From contig DYBL01000080.1 in NCBI GenBank assembly GCA_019418625.1, forward strand, positions 1-11,243: 11,243 bases of DNA. Reading direction: 5' to 3'. Position numbers and translations under genes: made by a program. The notes under the pieces are model-generated. The model did not search any database and was not told the DNA's origin. It was given only the letters and a program-made list of their open reading frames with translations. This stretch comes from Clostridiales bacterium. Lineage in GTDB: Bacteria; Bacillota; Clostridia; Oscillospirales; Oscillospiraceae. Below are positions 5,867-11,243 of this stretch, in pieces. Every line of letters starts with the position of its first letter. Within the stretch, counting starts at the first letter, position 1.

Positions 5867-7963
5867 TCAGGAGACTTTATTTTGTTTTGGCTGGGGCAGG
5901 GCAGTCATGCTGTGGAGGCTTACACCAAGGGTAGACAGGTTGTGGAGCATGGCGGAGGTGGTTGGAGGCAGGATGCCTGCCACGCCAAGACCGATCAGCG
6001 CCCCATTGAACCCGATGACAAAGCGGTAGTTGTTCTGGATGCGGTACATTAAGCCCATGGCCAGCTGCCGCAGGCGCACCAACTCCCACAGACTGTCGGC
6101 AGCAATGGTTATGTCGGCGATCTCCCTGGCAATGGCCGCCCCGTCACTGATGGCGATACCGGCGTCCGCCTCAGAGAGGGCCGGAGAGTCGTTGATGCCA
6201 TCCCCCACCATCAGTACGGTGTGCCCCTTCCGCCGCATGGCGGCCACATACTCTGCCTTATCCGCCGGGAGAACCCCGGCCCGGAAGTCATCTACCCCCA
6301 GTTGCTCCGCAATGGAAGCGGCGGTACGGGGGCTGTCCCCTGTCAGCATCACCAGTTTTTTTACGCCCAGATTTCTTAGGGCAGATAGGACCTCCCGCGC
6401 CTCCTCTCGCAGAGGATCGGAGATGCAGATCACAGCAGAGAGCACCCCGTCGATGGCAAGATAGAGTTGGGAGAACTCAGGGGGCAGCGCGTCGAACTTA
6501 GCCCGCTCCTCAGCAGGAACTACGCACTTCTCATCCTCGAAGATGAAGTGGGCGCTGCCGATGCACACTTGCTCTCCGTCCACTGAGCTGGCAATGCCGT
6601 GAGCAACCAGGTACTCCACCTTAGCATGGCGTTCTTCGTGGCTCAACCCCCGGCGTTTGGCCTCCTCTACCACAGCGTTTGCCATAGAGTGAGGGAAATG
6701 CTCCTCCAAACAGGCGGCAAGGCGCAGCATCTCCGCCTCGTCCTTCCCGTTGAAGGGGATGACGCGGGCCACCCTGGAGCAGGCATGGGTGAGGGTACCG
6801 GTCTTATCAAAGACAATGGTATCTGCGCTGGCCACAGCCTCCAGGAACTTGCCTCCCTTGACCGTGATGTGCTCCCGCCCCGCCTCACGCATGGCAGAGA
6901 GCACCGCCAGGGGCATGGCCAGTTTCAGGGCACAGGAGAAGTCCACCATGAGCACCGACAAGGCCCGGGTCAAGTTCCTGGTGAGCGCAAGGCTCACCAG
7001 GCTGCCTACAAAGGTATAGGGCACCAGCTTGTCTGCCAAGTTGGACGCTTTGGCTTCGGCGGCGGACTTCATCTGCTCTGAACGCTGGATCATCTCCACG
7101 ATCTGGTCATAGCGGCTCTGGCCGGAGGCCTGCTTTACCTCCAGCACGGACTCGCCCTCCTCCACCACAGTGCCGGCATAAACCGCGCCGCCGGGCCGCT
7201 TGACCACAGGAACGGACTCGCCGGTGAGGGACGCCTGGTTGACGGTGATCTCTCCCTTCGCCACCACGCTGTCCAGGGGGATGACACTTCCGGCTCGAAC
7301 CACGACCCGGTCACCGGGTCTGATCTGGCCGATAGGGGTGAGCACTTCACCAGCCTCGGTTTTCAGCCACACCCGATCCACACGAAGAGACAGGCTCTCT
7401 GCCAGGTCGGCCACAGATTTCTTCCGTGTCCAATCCTCCAGCAGTTCCCCGATCTCCAGCAGGAACATGACAGTGCCGGCAGTACCGAAGTCCCTGCGGC
7501 AGACGGAGATCCCGATGGACAACGCATCCAGCATCTCCACCTTGATCTGACGATGTCCCAGACAGCGCAGACCTCTGTGCAGAAAGGGGATCATGTGCCA
7601 AACGATCCGGGCGATCCGCAGCGGGGCGGGCAAAAACAGGGCAGCGGCTGCTTTCACCGCCACCTTGCCTACCAGCTTCTCTTGGAACTCTCGGTTCAGA
7701 GTCCGGGTGCTGTGGCCGGACAGAGTGACAGACGACTCCGCCCCGGCCCAGGTGAACGCGCCGAGGGCGGAGAGGACAGCTTCCCGGTCTCCCGTATAGG
7801 TCACGATGACGCAGCAGGTGCGCTCATGGACCACGGCCTCCCGGGTCCAGGGCTGTCCCTTCAGCCAGGTTTCCAGCAGATCCGCCTGGCGGATCGTCAT
7901 GCTTTTTTGCCGGAGCCGCAGGCGCATCCGGCCCCGGCTCTCGTGTACGATGGTCGCTCTCAT
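5867..7963 (-). CDS. fezB: P1B-type metal-transporting ATPase of the ferrosome (FezB, P1B-6) kind
   Basis: This 698-residue protein has every P-type ATPase landmark: TGES (247-250, actuator), DKTGT with the phosphorylated Asp (386-390), TGD (541-543) and GDGINDSPAL (587-596). The membrane metal-site motif is SCALK (343-347, in DFSCALKLAMPL) instead of CPC, and the nucleotide-domain HP motif reads HFPHS. Both point to the unusual P1B-6 group that includes FezB of C. difficile and D. magneticus, which is needed to fill ferrosomes with iron. The N-terminal 70 residues look like a degenerate HMA fold with an arginine-rich GRMRLRLR stretch (11-18) and no CxxC. The start is ATG 7963 with GAGGAG upstream. 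A terminator hairpin lies between it and the DUF6110 gene, and another follows its stop. The P1B assignment is firm; the Fez role and iron as substrate are inferred from motif and neighbours. Confidence 0.88.
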   Translation of the reverse strand: MRATIVHESRGRMRLRLRQKSMTIRQADLLETWLKGQPWTREAVVHERTCCVIVTYTGDREAVLSALGAFTWAGAESSVTLSGHSTRTLNREFQEKLVGKVAVKAAAALFLPAPLRIARIVWHMIPFLHRGLRCLGHRQIKVEMLDALSIGISVCRRDFGTAGTVMFLLEIGELLEDWTRKKSVADLAESLSLRVDRVWLKTEAGEVLTPIGQIRPGDRVVVRAGSVIPLDSVVAKGEITVNQASLTGESVPVVKRPGGAVYAGTVVEEGESVLEVKQASGQSRYDQIVEMIQRSEQMKSAAEAKASNLADKLVPYTFVGSLVSLALTRNLTRALSVLMVDFSCALKLAMPLAVLSAMREAGREHITVKGGKFLEAVASADTIVFDKTGTLTHACSRVARVIPFNGKDEAEMLRLAACLEEHFPHSMANAVVEEAKRRGLSHEERHAKVEYLVAHGIASSVDGEQVCIGSAHFIFEDEKCVVPAEERAKFDALPPEFSQLYLAIDGVLSAVICISDPLREEAREVLSALRNLGVKKLVMLTGDSPRTAASIAEQLGVDDFRAGVLPADKAEYVAAMRRKGHTVLMVGDGINDSPALSEADAGIAISDGAAIAREIADITIAADSLWELVRLRQLAMGLMYRIQNNYRFVIGFNGALIGLGVAGILPPTTSAMLHNLSTLGVSLHSMTALPQPKQNKVS

Positions 7964-7980
7964 GCAAGTCTCCTCTCATG

Positions 7981-8005
7981 AAAAAAGGAGCCGTTTTCCG
8001 GCTCC
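7981..8005 (-). terminator. Internal intrinsic terminator between the DUF6110 and ATPase genes
   Basis: On the minus strand the perfect stem GGAGCCG/CGGCTCC with loop GAAAA is followed by TTTTTT (7981-7986). It ends only 17 bases before the ATPase start codon. Both genes point the same way, so it probably acts as a partial terminator that makes more DUF6110 protein than ATPase. Confidence 0.85.
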
Positions 8006-8017
8006 CTTCCGCAGTTT

Positions 8018-8281
8018 TTAGGCTTCCTGACCTTCCGCCTGAGCCTCGGCTTCCTTGACGTCCCGGGCCTCGTTGATGTCCTTGGCAGCGGCCAGAATGT
8101 CGGCGGCGTTCTCCTGAACAGAGGTAACGGTCTCCATTACGCTGTCTTTCATCCGCAGACCTGCGGCAGTAATGTGAGTATAAGCCTTCTTGGCATCTTT
8201 GCTGGTAAGCAGCTTTATGCCGGCAGAGCCAAACAGGGCGCCGCCTACAAAGCAAGCCAGTCTGACATAGTGTTTCATCAT
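8018..8281 (-). CDS. DUF6110-like small membrane protein, possible ferrosome membrane protein (FezA position)
   Basis: This 87-residue protein begins with a glycine-rich hydrophobic segment (about 6-25, VRLACFVGGALFGSAGIKLL). A conserved-looking LTSKDAKKAYTHITAAGLR block follows, then an amphipathic helix (VQENAADILAAAKDINEAR) and an acidic tail. I recognise this layout as the DUF6110 family, found in Clostridia beside P1B ATPases like the one downstream. The start is ATG 8281 (a second ATG follows directly), with AAAGGAAAG upstream. It lies between a 26-aa micropeptide and the SCALK ATPase, in the place where the fez operon of C. difficile carries the membrane protein FezA. I cannot confirm that FezA and DUF6110 are the same family. 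A role as a membrane-shaping or partner protein of the ATPase is inference. Confidence 0.8.
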   Translation of the reverse strand: MMKHYVRLACFVGGALFGSAGIKLLTSKDAKKAYTHITAAGLRMKDSVMETVTSVQENAADILAAAKDINEARDVKEAEAQAEGQEA

Positions 8282-8307
8282 GGGGATCTTTCCTTTCTGC
8301 TATGTGA

Positions 8308-8388
8308 TTATTTGTGTTTGTAGCCCGTGATCATCACCATGACCATGCAGATCACAGCACCCCAGGCCCAGAAGCGATGTTGTTTCAT
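8308..8388 (-). CDS. 26-aa hydrophobic micropeptide, first gene of the Fez-like operon
   Basis: This short ORF starts at ATG 8388 with a very strong AGGAGG eight bases upstream and reads MKQHRFWAWGAVICMVMV, then MITGYKHK and a stop. It is one membrane-spanning stretch (about residues 6-21) flanked by basic residues, with methionines at every second or third position and one cysteine. It is the first ORF after a promoter and ends 26 bases before the DUF6110 start. Its size, basic ends and ribosome site argue that it is translated. C. difficile has a small gene, fezX, at the head of its fez operon, and this could be a counterpart, but I have not compared sequences. A leader peptide controlling the downstream gene is an alternative. 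Confidence 0.72.
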   Translation of the reverse strand: MKQHRFWAWGAVICMVMVMITGYKHK

Positions 8389-8407
8389 TGAGATCTCCTC
8401 CTGTTCG

Positions 8408-8423
8408 GAAACAAGCTCGTTTC
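8408..8423. promoter_or_regulatory. 16-bp imperfect palindrome in the leader of the Fez-like operon
   Basis: GAAACAAGCTCGTTTC matches its own reverse complement at 14 of 16 positions. It sits between the -10 box (8439-8444) and the AGGAGG site of the micropeptide, where a repressor would block transcription. No regulator can be assigned. Confidence 0.4.
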
Positions 8424-8438
8424 GCCATGTAGTGAGAT

Positions 8439-8447
8439 ATTATAGCA
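8439..8447 (-). promoter_or_regulatory. Extended -10 promoter of the Fez-like operon
   Basis: On the minus strand TGCTATAAT is a perfect extended -10 box, 51 bases before the micropeptide start. No good -35 is present at 16-18 bp (only GATACA), which suits an activator-dependent promoter. The AraC-family gene ends just upstream. Confidence 0.65.
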
Positions 8448-8466
8448 GATGGGATGCCCTGTGTAT

Positions 8467-8483
8467 CACCGAATCAGACGGTG
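8467..8483 (-). other. Short inverted repeat right after the AraC stop codon
   Basis: CACCG and CGGTG arms lie 7 bases apart, directly after the AraC-family stop codon (8484-8486) and upstream of the Fez-like -10 box. There is no T-run, so it is at best a weak terminator. Its place about 30 bp upstream of the -10 also suits an activator site. Confidence 0.35.
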
Positions 8484-9368
8484 TTATGCCCGTTCAGACA
8501 TTTTTCGATACATGGTTGGAGACATGCCATACTGCCGCCGAAAGGCGGCGGAGAACTGGCTGGCGCTGCTGTATCCCACTGACTGGGCTACCCCCAGCAC
8601 GCTAAGAGAGGAGTCCCGCAGCAACTCCGCTGCACGCTCCATCCTCCGCTGCTGCAGCCAGGTGTGGACCGGCAGTCCGTACAGGCGACGGAACCCCTCC
8701 TTGAATGTCGTTGCAGAGAGGCAGGCGCGGCGGCCCAAATCTGATATGGAGAGGGGTTCGTCCAGATGCTCCTCCATATATCGGCGGGTTTCTGCCAGGG
8801 TCCGGATCATCTCCTGATCCAGCACCGGGGCCATTTCCGCCGCTGGTTCCTCCGGGGCAGAGAGCAGATACAGCAGTTCTACCGACTTCCACACGCACCA
8901 GCGCGCCCGCTCGCTCTGGGGCAAACGATCCAGGTCAGCAAAGGCCGCCTGGCTCCAGTGAGAGGGACCCTCCACGGCGCAGCCGCCCCGGCTGACCATC
9001 CAACGCCGCACTTGATCCGTGTTCAAGGTCAAACCGCCCAGCAGGTCACAAATGGCTTTTAGACTCTCCCGGGCGCCCCGGGCGTCCACCGCCACCAGCA
9101 CACCCTTTAAGCCGGTCTCCACTCTGGCATCAGTCAGATCAGAGATGTCGGTGAGGAGAAGCACCTGCCGGGTACCTAACCTCAGAGCCGAACCATCCCG
9201 CCGGGTCAGGGTCAACATCCCGGCCAGGCAGAACAATACCTCGAAGTGCAGAGGCTCCAACCGGAGGGGCAGAGGGAATGACCTCTCGCACAGGGAAAAC
9301 AGGCAGGCTCGCGCGCCAGGCATCACTTGTGCCCATTCCCCCTGTTCTGACAAAAATTCTGCCAGCAT
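8484..9368 (-). CDS. AraC-family transcriptional regulator (YbtA/PchR-like)
   Basis: This 294-residue regulator has a C-terminal double helix-turn-helix domain (about 195-292): DLGRRACLSATTFKEGFRRL, then VAQSVGYSSASQFSAAFRRQ and YGMSPTMYRK. The wording LSATTFKEGFRRLYG and GYSSASQFSAAFRRQYG is typical of the PchR/YbtA subgroup, whose members bind ferric siderophores and switch on siderophore uptake genes. The N-terminal 100 residues would be the ligand-sensing half. I place the start at ATG 9368, which has GGAGAGGAGG just upstream; the longer in-frame start at 9437 would overlap the HMA gene and has no good site. It follows methyltransferase and HMA genes in one run and lies just upstream of the Fez-like promoter, which lacks a -35. 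Control of that promoter or of the ABC pair is inference. Confidence 0.9.
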   Translation of the reverse strand: MLAEFLSEQGEWAQVMPGARACLFSLCERSFPLPLRLEPLHFEVLFCLAGMLTLTRRDGSALRLGTRQVLLLTDISDLTDARVETGLKGVLVAVDARGARESLKAICDLLGGLTLNTDQVRRWMVSRGGCAVEGPSHWSQAAFADLDRLPQSERARWCVWKSVELLYLLSAPEEPAAEMAPVLDQEMIRTLAETRRYMEEHLDEPLSISDLGRRACLSATTFKEGFRRLYGLPVHTWLQQRRMERAAELLRDSSLSVLGVAQSVGYSSASQFSAAFRRQYGMSPTMYRKMSERA

Positions 9369-9406
9369 CCGCTTGCCTCCTCTCCATTGATCTGTGTCCC
9401 AAACAT

Positions 9407-9655
9407 TTATCGGCCAAACAGACCTTTCTTCTGCCAAGACTCCTTCCGAATCTCCCCCACATCATAGCCAGTGGCGGAAATAGCCGCCTGTAAAGCCTCT
9501 TGATCCAGTTCCGTTTCCGTGATTACCACAGTCTCTTTTTTACTCCGAGATGAGGTGACCTTCTTCACCGGAAAGGCTTTCCGCACCGCATCGTTCACAT
9601 GGCTCTCGCACATACCGCACATCATGCCGTCTACTTGGATTGTGTATTTCCACAT
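9407..9655 (-). CDS. HMA-domain metal-binding protein (CopZ-like size)
   Basis: This 82-residue soluble protein is almost entirely one HMA domain: MWKYTIQVDGMMCGMCESHV carries the metal-binding CxxC (Cys 13 and 16), followed by the usual beta-alpha-beta-beta-alpha-beta pattern and a basic tail KESWQKKGLFGR. Such proteins carry soft metals to P1B ATPases. The start is ATG 9655 with GGAGG eight bases upstream; a longer start at 9703 lacks a ribosome site. It lies between the methyltransferase and AraC genes. The P1B ATPase nearby has lost its own CxxC, so this protein might supply the missing binding site in trans. In D. magneticus the fez cluster also carries an HMA-domain protein (FezC, as I recall), which makes the comparison worth testing. 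Copper, zinc or iron cannot be told apart here. Confidence 0.88.
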   Translation of the reverse strand: MWKYTIQVDGMMCGMCESHVNDAVRKAFPVKKVTSSRSKKETVVITETELDQEALQAAISATGYDVGEIRKESWQKKGLFGR

Positions 9656-9784
9656 CTTCTGTTCCTCCATTCGTCGTAAAGTCCGTTTCACTGGTTCCAG
9701 CATATACGGTACACTTCATCAAAAACATTCCAATGGTTGAATGGCAAGTCAAATGCCGTACTCGACCGCACTATTTTCCACTAT

Positions 9785-10453
9785 TTATGAGATGCCACCC
9801 AGTTCTTCATTTTCTAAAAGGCTGCTGTTTTCCCGCATCGCCAGCACGCAGAGCCAATGCTTTTTCGCATTCCGATTTAGGATGACCTCAGAAAAACCTG
9901 CCTCGGTGAGAAAACGGGCAAGTTGGTCTCCATCGAAGATCCTCATCCCATCAATGACAGAAAGCCACTTGCTGGCGTGGGGATCTTCTCCGTCCGACTC
10001 ATTGACGATCAGAAAGATGCCGCCCGGCCGCAGAGTTCGGTACACCTCCCGGAAGCTCTCCGTAGGACCAGGCCAGAAATATACCGTTTCAAATGCGGTT
10101 ACCAAATCAAATGCGCCATCCTCGAAGGGAAGGCAAGACACCTCTCCCTGTATGATACGGCAGCGACCGGCTTGCAGCCCCTTGCGGTTCACACTCCTGG
10201 CCTTTTCCACAGATACTTCTGAATAGTCCAAGGCGGCGACAGTCGCGGCAGGGTATTTTCGCAAAAGGGCTCGGATATTCCGCCCACCACCGCAGCCCAA
10301 CTCCGCAATCTCGGTGGGACCTGTTTCAGGCAAATAGCTAATGCCCCAATCCGCGAGGGCAGCATGGGCACGATTCATGCTGCCCACCATGCACCTGCCC
10401 AGCAATCCTTCGGGCTTGCGGGTATTGTTGAAAAAAACCTTTAATATTCCCAT
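9785..10453 (-). CDS. Class I SAM-dependent methyltransferase, small-molecule type
   Basis: This 222-residue protein has the Rossmann methyltransferase motifs: motif I ELGCGGG (51-57), an acidic strand end AALDYSE (73-79), FDLVTAFE (115-122) and LRPGG (141-145). The shape is UbiE/COQ5-like, usually a small-molecule methylase. The N-terminal NTRKPEGLLGR segment is shared by a clostridial group often placed with metal or transport genes. The start is ATG 10453, with GGAGG five bases upstream. It is first in a run with the HMA and AraC-family genes; 129 bases separate it from HMA. Its promoter (10504-10532) has a GTTAG...CTAAC palindrome at the transcription start, like the one before the ABC pair, so it may be metal-regulated. 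The substrate is unknown. Confidence 0.9.
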   Translation of the reverse strand: MGILKVFFNNTRKPEGLLGRCMVGSMNRAHAALADWGISYLPETGPTEIAELGCGGGRNIRALLRKYPAATVAALDYSEVSVEKARSVNRKGLQAGRCRIIQGEVSCLPFEDGAFDLVTAFETVYFWPGPTESFREVYRTLRPGGIFLIVNESDGEDPHASKWLSVIDGMRIFDGDQLARFLTEAGFSEVILNRNAKKHWLCVLAMRENSSLLENEELGGIS

Positions 10454-10474
10454 AACTGCCTCCAGGAATCGGAA

Positions 10475-10500
10475 TTGTAGTTAGCTATGACTAACCACAA
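10475..10500. promoter_or_regulatory. Palindromic operator over the methyltransferase transcription start
   Basis: TTGT-A-GTTAG-CTATGA-CTAAC-C-ACAA: the two outer 4-bp and two inner 5-bp arms match, with one unpaired position between them. It lies just downstream of the -10 box, a classic repressor position. On the minus strand the core GTTAGTCATAGCTAAC matches the ABC-side site GTTAGTTATTGCTAAC at 14 of 16 bases. Confidence 0.7.
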
Positions 10501-10503
10501 TTT

Positions 10504-10532
10504 ATTATAAATCCTTTCTTGCAGAAAAGCAA
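10504..10532 (-). promoter_or_regulatory. Promoter of the methyltransferase-HMA-araC operon
   Basis: On the minus strand, -35 TTGCTT (10527-10532), a 17-bp spacer and a perfect -10 TATAAT (10504-10509) lie about 50 bases before the methyltransferase start. Confidence 0.8.
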
Positions 10533-10571
10533 TATACAAGTGTGTTATCACGCTGCTTTACACTATGGAAA

Positions 10572-10656
10572 TGTGGAGAACGGCCAGCTTTTCCACAGCC
10601 CGCAAACATTGTTTCCCACAGATCCGCCCCATTGACCGTTCACACACATTTCCACA
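10572..10656. repeat. Cluster of four DnaA-box-like 9-mers in an intergenic stretch
   Basis: TTTTCCACA (10589-10597) fits the relaxed DnaA box TTWTNCACA. TTTCCCACA (10612-10620), ATTTCCACA (10648-10656) and, on the minus strand, TTCTCCACA (10572-10580) each miss by one base. The rest of 10533-10716 shows no gene. The cluster may be an accessory origin, DnaA-regulated DNA or chance. Confidence 0.4.
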
Positions 10657-10716
10657 GCACCTGCTACGACGAATAATCCTTTCTTTCCGAATATGATTGA
10701 AAGAGATCAGGAGAAC

Positions 10717-10766
10717 AAAAAAGAATCGGGAGCGTCACCCTCGGTATAGACCGAAGGCGGCGCTCC
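10717..10766 (-). terminator. Long-stem intrinsic terminator downstream of the 58-aa gene
   Basis: On the minus strand a long, partly interrupted stem (GGAGCG..TCGGT with ACCGA..CGCTCC, 10729-10766, 4-base loop CTAT) is followed after six bases by TTTTTT (10717-10722). It would end transcription from the element genes on the right before the methyltransferase promoter. Confidence 0.75.
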
Positions 10767-10854
10767 AGCACTGTTATGGAGAAGTGTTAAAAAAACATCT
10801 TTTTGCTCTCTCATATCGGAGGGGAAGTTCACATGGGGAATCCCAGTTTAAACC

Positions 10855-11031
10855 CTATTTCCCACACTGTTGGGAACGAAGGGAAAGATAATGCGGACAG
10901 GACAACACTACTGCCCGGAAACTCTGCTTGCAGGGATGGATACAGCCCTTGCAAAGCTTGTTATACTGGCGTCTGCCGTTCTCGCCCAGGAAGAACGCCC
11001 ATTTCAGACGCCATTTCTTGCTCCGGCTCAT
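10855..11031 (-). CDS. 58-aa Cys-rich protein of clostridial conjugative elements
   Basis: The small ORF starts at ATG 11031 and reads MSRSKKWRLKWAFFLGENGR, then RQYNKLCKGCIHPCKQSFRA, with a CPHYLSLRS end. Cysteines at 27, 30, 34, 45 and 56 (CxxCxxxC...C) suggest a small zinc-binding fold, and the N-terminus is strongly basic. I recognise this pattern (SKKWRLKWAFFLN.. with CxxCxxxCK) as a short conserved hypothetical protein recurring in Firmicutes integrative conjugative elements, often near their replication or mobilisation genes. Its function is not known to me. There is no clear ribosome site before the ATG; the frame stays open upstream, so the true start is not certain. It indicates that mobile-element DNA continues beyond the right edge. 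Plus-strand frames across it are shadows. Confidence 0.7.
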   Translation of the reverse strand: MSRSKKWRLKWAFFLGENGRRQYNKLCKGCIHPCKQSFRAVVLSCPHYLSLRSQQCGK

Positions 11032-11243
11032 AAGTCGCCCAGCACTGGAGGCTTCTTCTACGGGGCAGGATTGTCCGGGGGCAGGGACGCGAATCTCTCC
11101 GTCCCAAGGTCAACTTTGCGCCCTCATTCTTTGTATAGGCGTGTTAAAAATTGCTATGCCTGGATTGAAAAAGCACCTTGCTTCTTGGTCTCATCGAAGG
11201 TACAATACTCCAACCCCAAATATGAAAAAGAGCCCTTCTAACC
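11032..11243. other. Right-edge leader region, no gene supported
   Basis: No ORF here has a start, ribosome site and recognisable protein. On the minus strand a short open frame (..GLEYCTFDETKKQGAFSIQA, stop at 11154-11156) could be the end of a conserved element peptide or decayed gene. A hairpin with GGGACG/CGTCCC arms (11084-11105) lies about 53 bases before the 58-aa gene and may be part of its leader. Confidence 0.35.

Noticed and set aside
9369..9437. Longer AraC start at 9437
   Set aside because: It would overlap the HMA gene by 31 bases and lacks a ribosome site; ATG 9368 has GGAGAGGAGG.
1542..10680. Possible direct repeat GACGGAATAATT (1543 region) and GACGAATAATCC (10668 region) as ends of a mobile unit
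   Set aside because: The match is short, gapped and AT-rich, so chance is the better explanation without an intact comparison genome.
10697..10891. 64-residue plus-strand frame through the terminator hairpin
   Set aside because: It reads across a terminator stem, has a basic low-complexity start and no ribosome site or family resemblance.
10870..11241. 123-residue plus-strand open frame at the right edge
   Set aside because: It has no recognisable domain and lies opposite the 58-aa Cys-rich protein, whose sequence looks conserved. I cannot fully exclude it.
1..11243. CRISPR arrays, tRNA or rRNA genes, complete insertion sequences
   Set aside because: I saw no regularly spaced repeats, no tRNA-like cloverleaf or rRNA sequence, and no transposase with flanking inverted repeats.

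Overview
The window looks like accessory DNA from a fairly GC-rich gut Clostridium-type Firmicute (Oscillospiraceae/Lachnospiraceae style), probably inside or next to an integrative element. The reasons are strong AGGAGG ribosome sites on nearly every gene, Gram-positive style intrinsic terminators, a DUF6110-type small protein, a small Cys-rich protein of a kind carried by clostridial conjugative elements (right end), and the start of a tyrosine integrase (left end). Every gene I accept is on the minus strand, so transcription runs from high to low coordinates.

Right end (about 10460-11243): a 58-aa Cys-rich element protein, an intrinsic terminator, and an intergenic stretch with a cluster of DnaA-box-like 9-mers. 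Next comes an operon of a SAM methyltransferase, an 82-aa HMA (CxxC) metal-binding protein and an AraC-family activator (10453-8484). A clear promoter drives it, and a GTTAG...CTAAC palindrome sits over the probable transcription start.

Middle (8388-5867): a 26-aa membrane micropeptide, an 87-aa DUF6110-like membrane protein and a 698-aa P1B-type ATPase with an SCALK motif in place of CPC. This arrangement resembles the fez genes that build ferrosomes (membrane-bound iron-storage organelles) in Clostridioides difficile and Desulfovibrio. An intrinsic terminator lies between the DUF6110 gene and the ATPase gene, and another follows the ATPase.

Left half (5824-1553): a TetR regulator with a textbook promoter covered by two overlapping 15-bp palindromes, then a terminator, then a second copy of the GTTAG...CTAAC palindrome. 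After that comes a translationally coupled pair of half-size ABC exporters-fold proteins of the YbtP/YbtQ - IrtA/IrtB type, the kind that import ferric siderophores.

Left edge (1-1552): visibly more AT-rich DNA holding the broken remains of a second, homologous ABC pair: only the C-terminal ATPase end of the first partner and only the membrane domain of the second. The latter is fused out of frame to the start of a tyrosine integrase.

Taken together, this reads as an iron-homeostasis island: siderophore-type uptake (ABC pair), possible iron storage or efflux into vesicles (Fez-like module), a soluble metal carrier, and YbtA-like AraC, TetR and probably DtxR/IdeR-like control. The functional link is inference from gene content and shared operator-like sites. 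The sequence shows the genes, motifs, terminators and palindromes directly.
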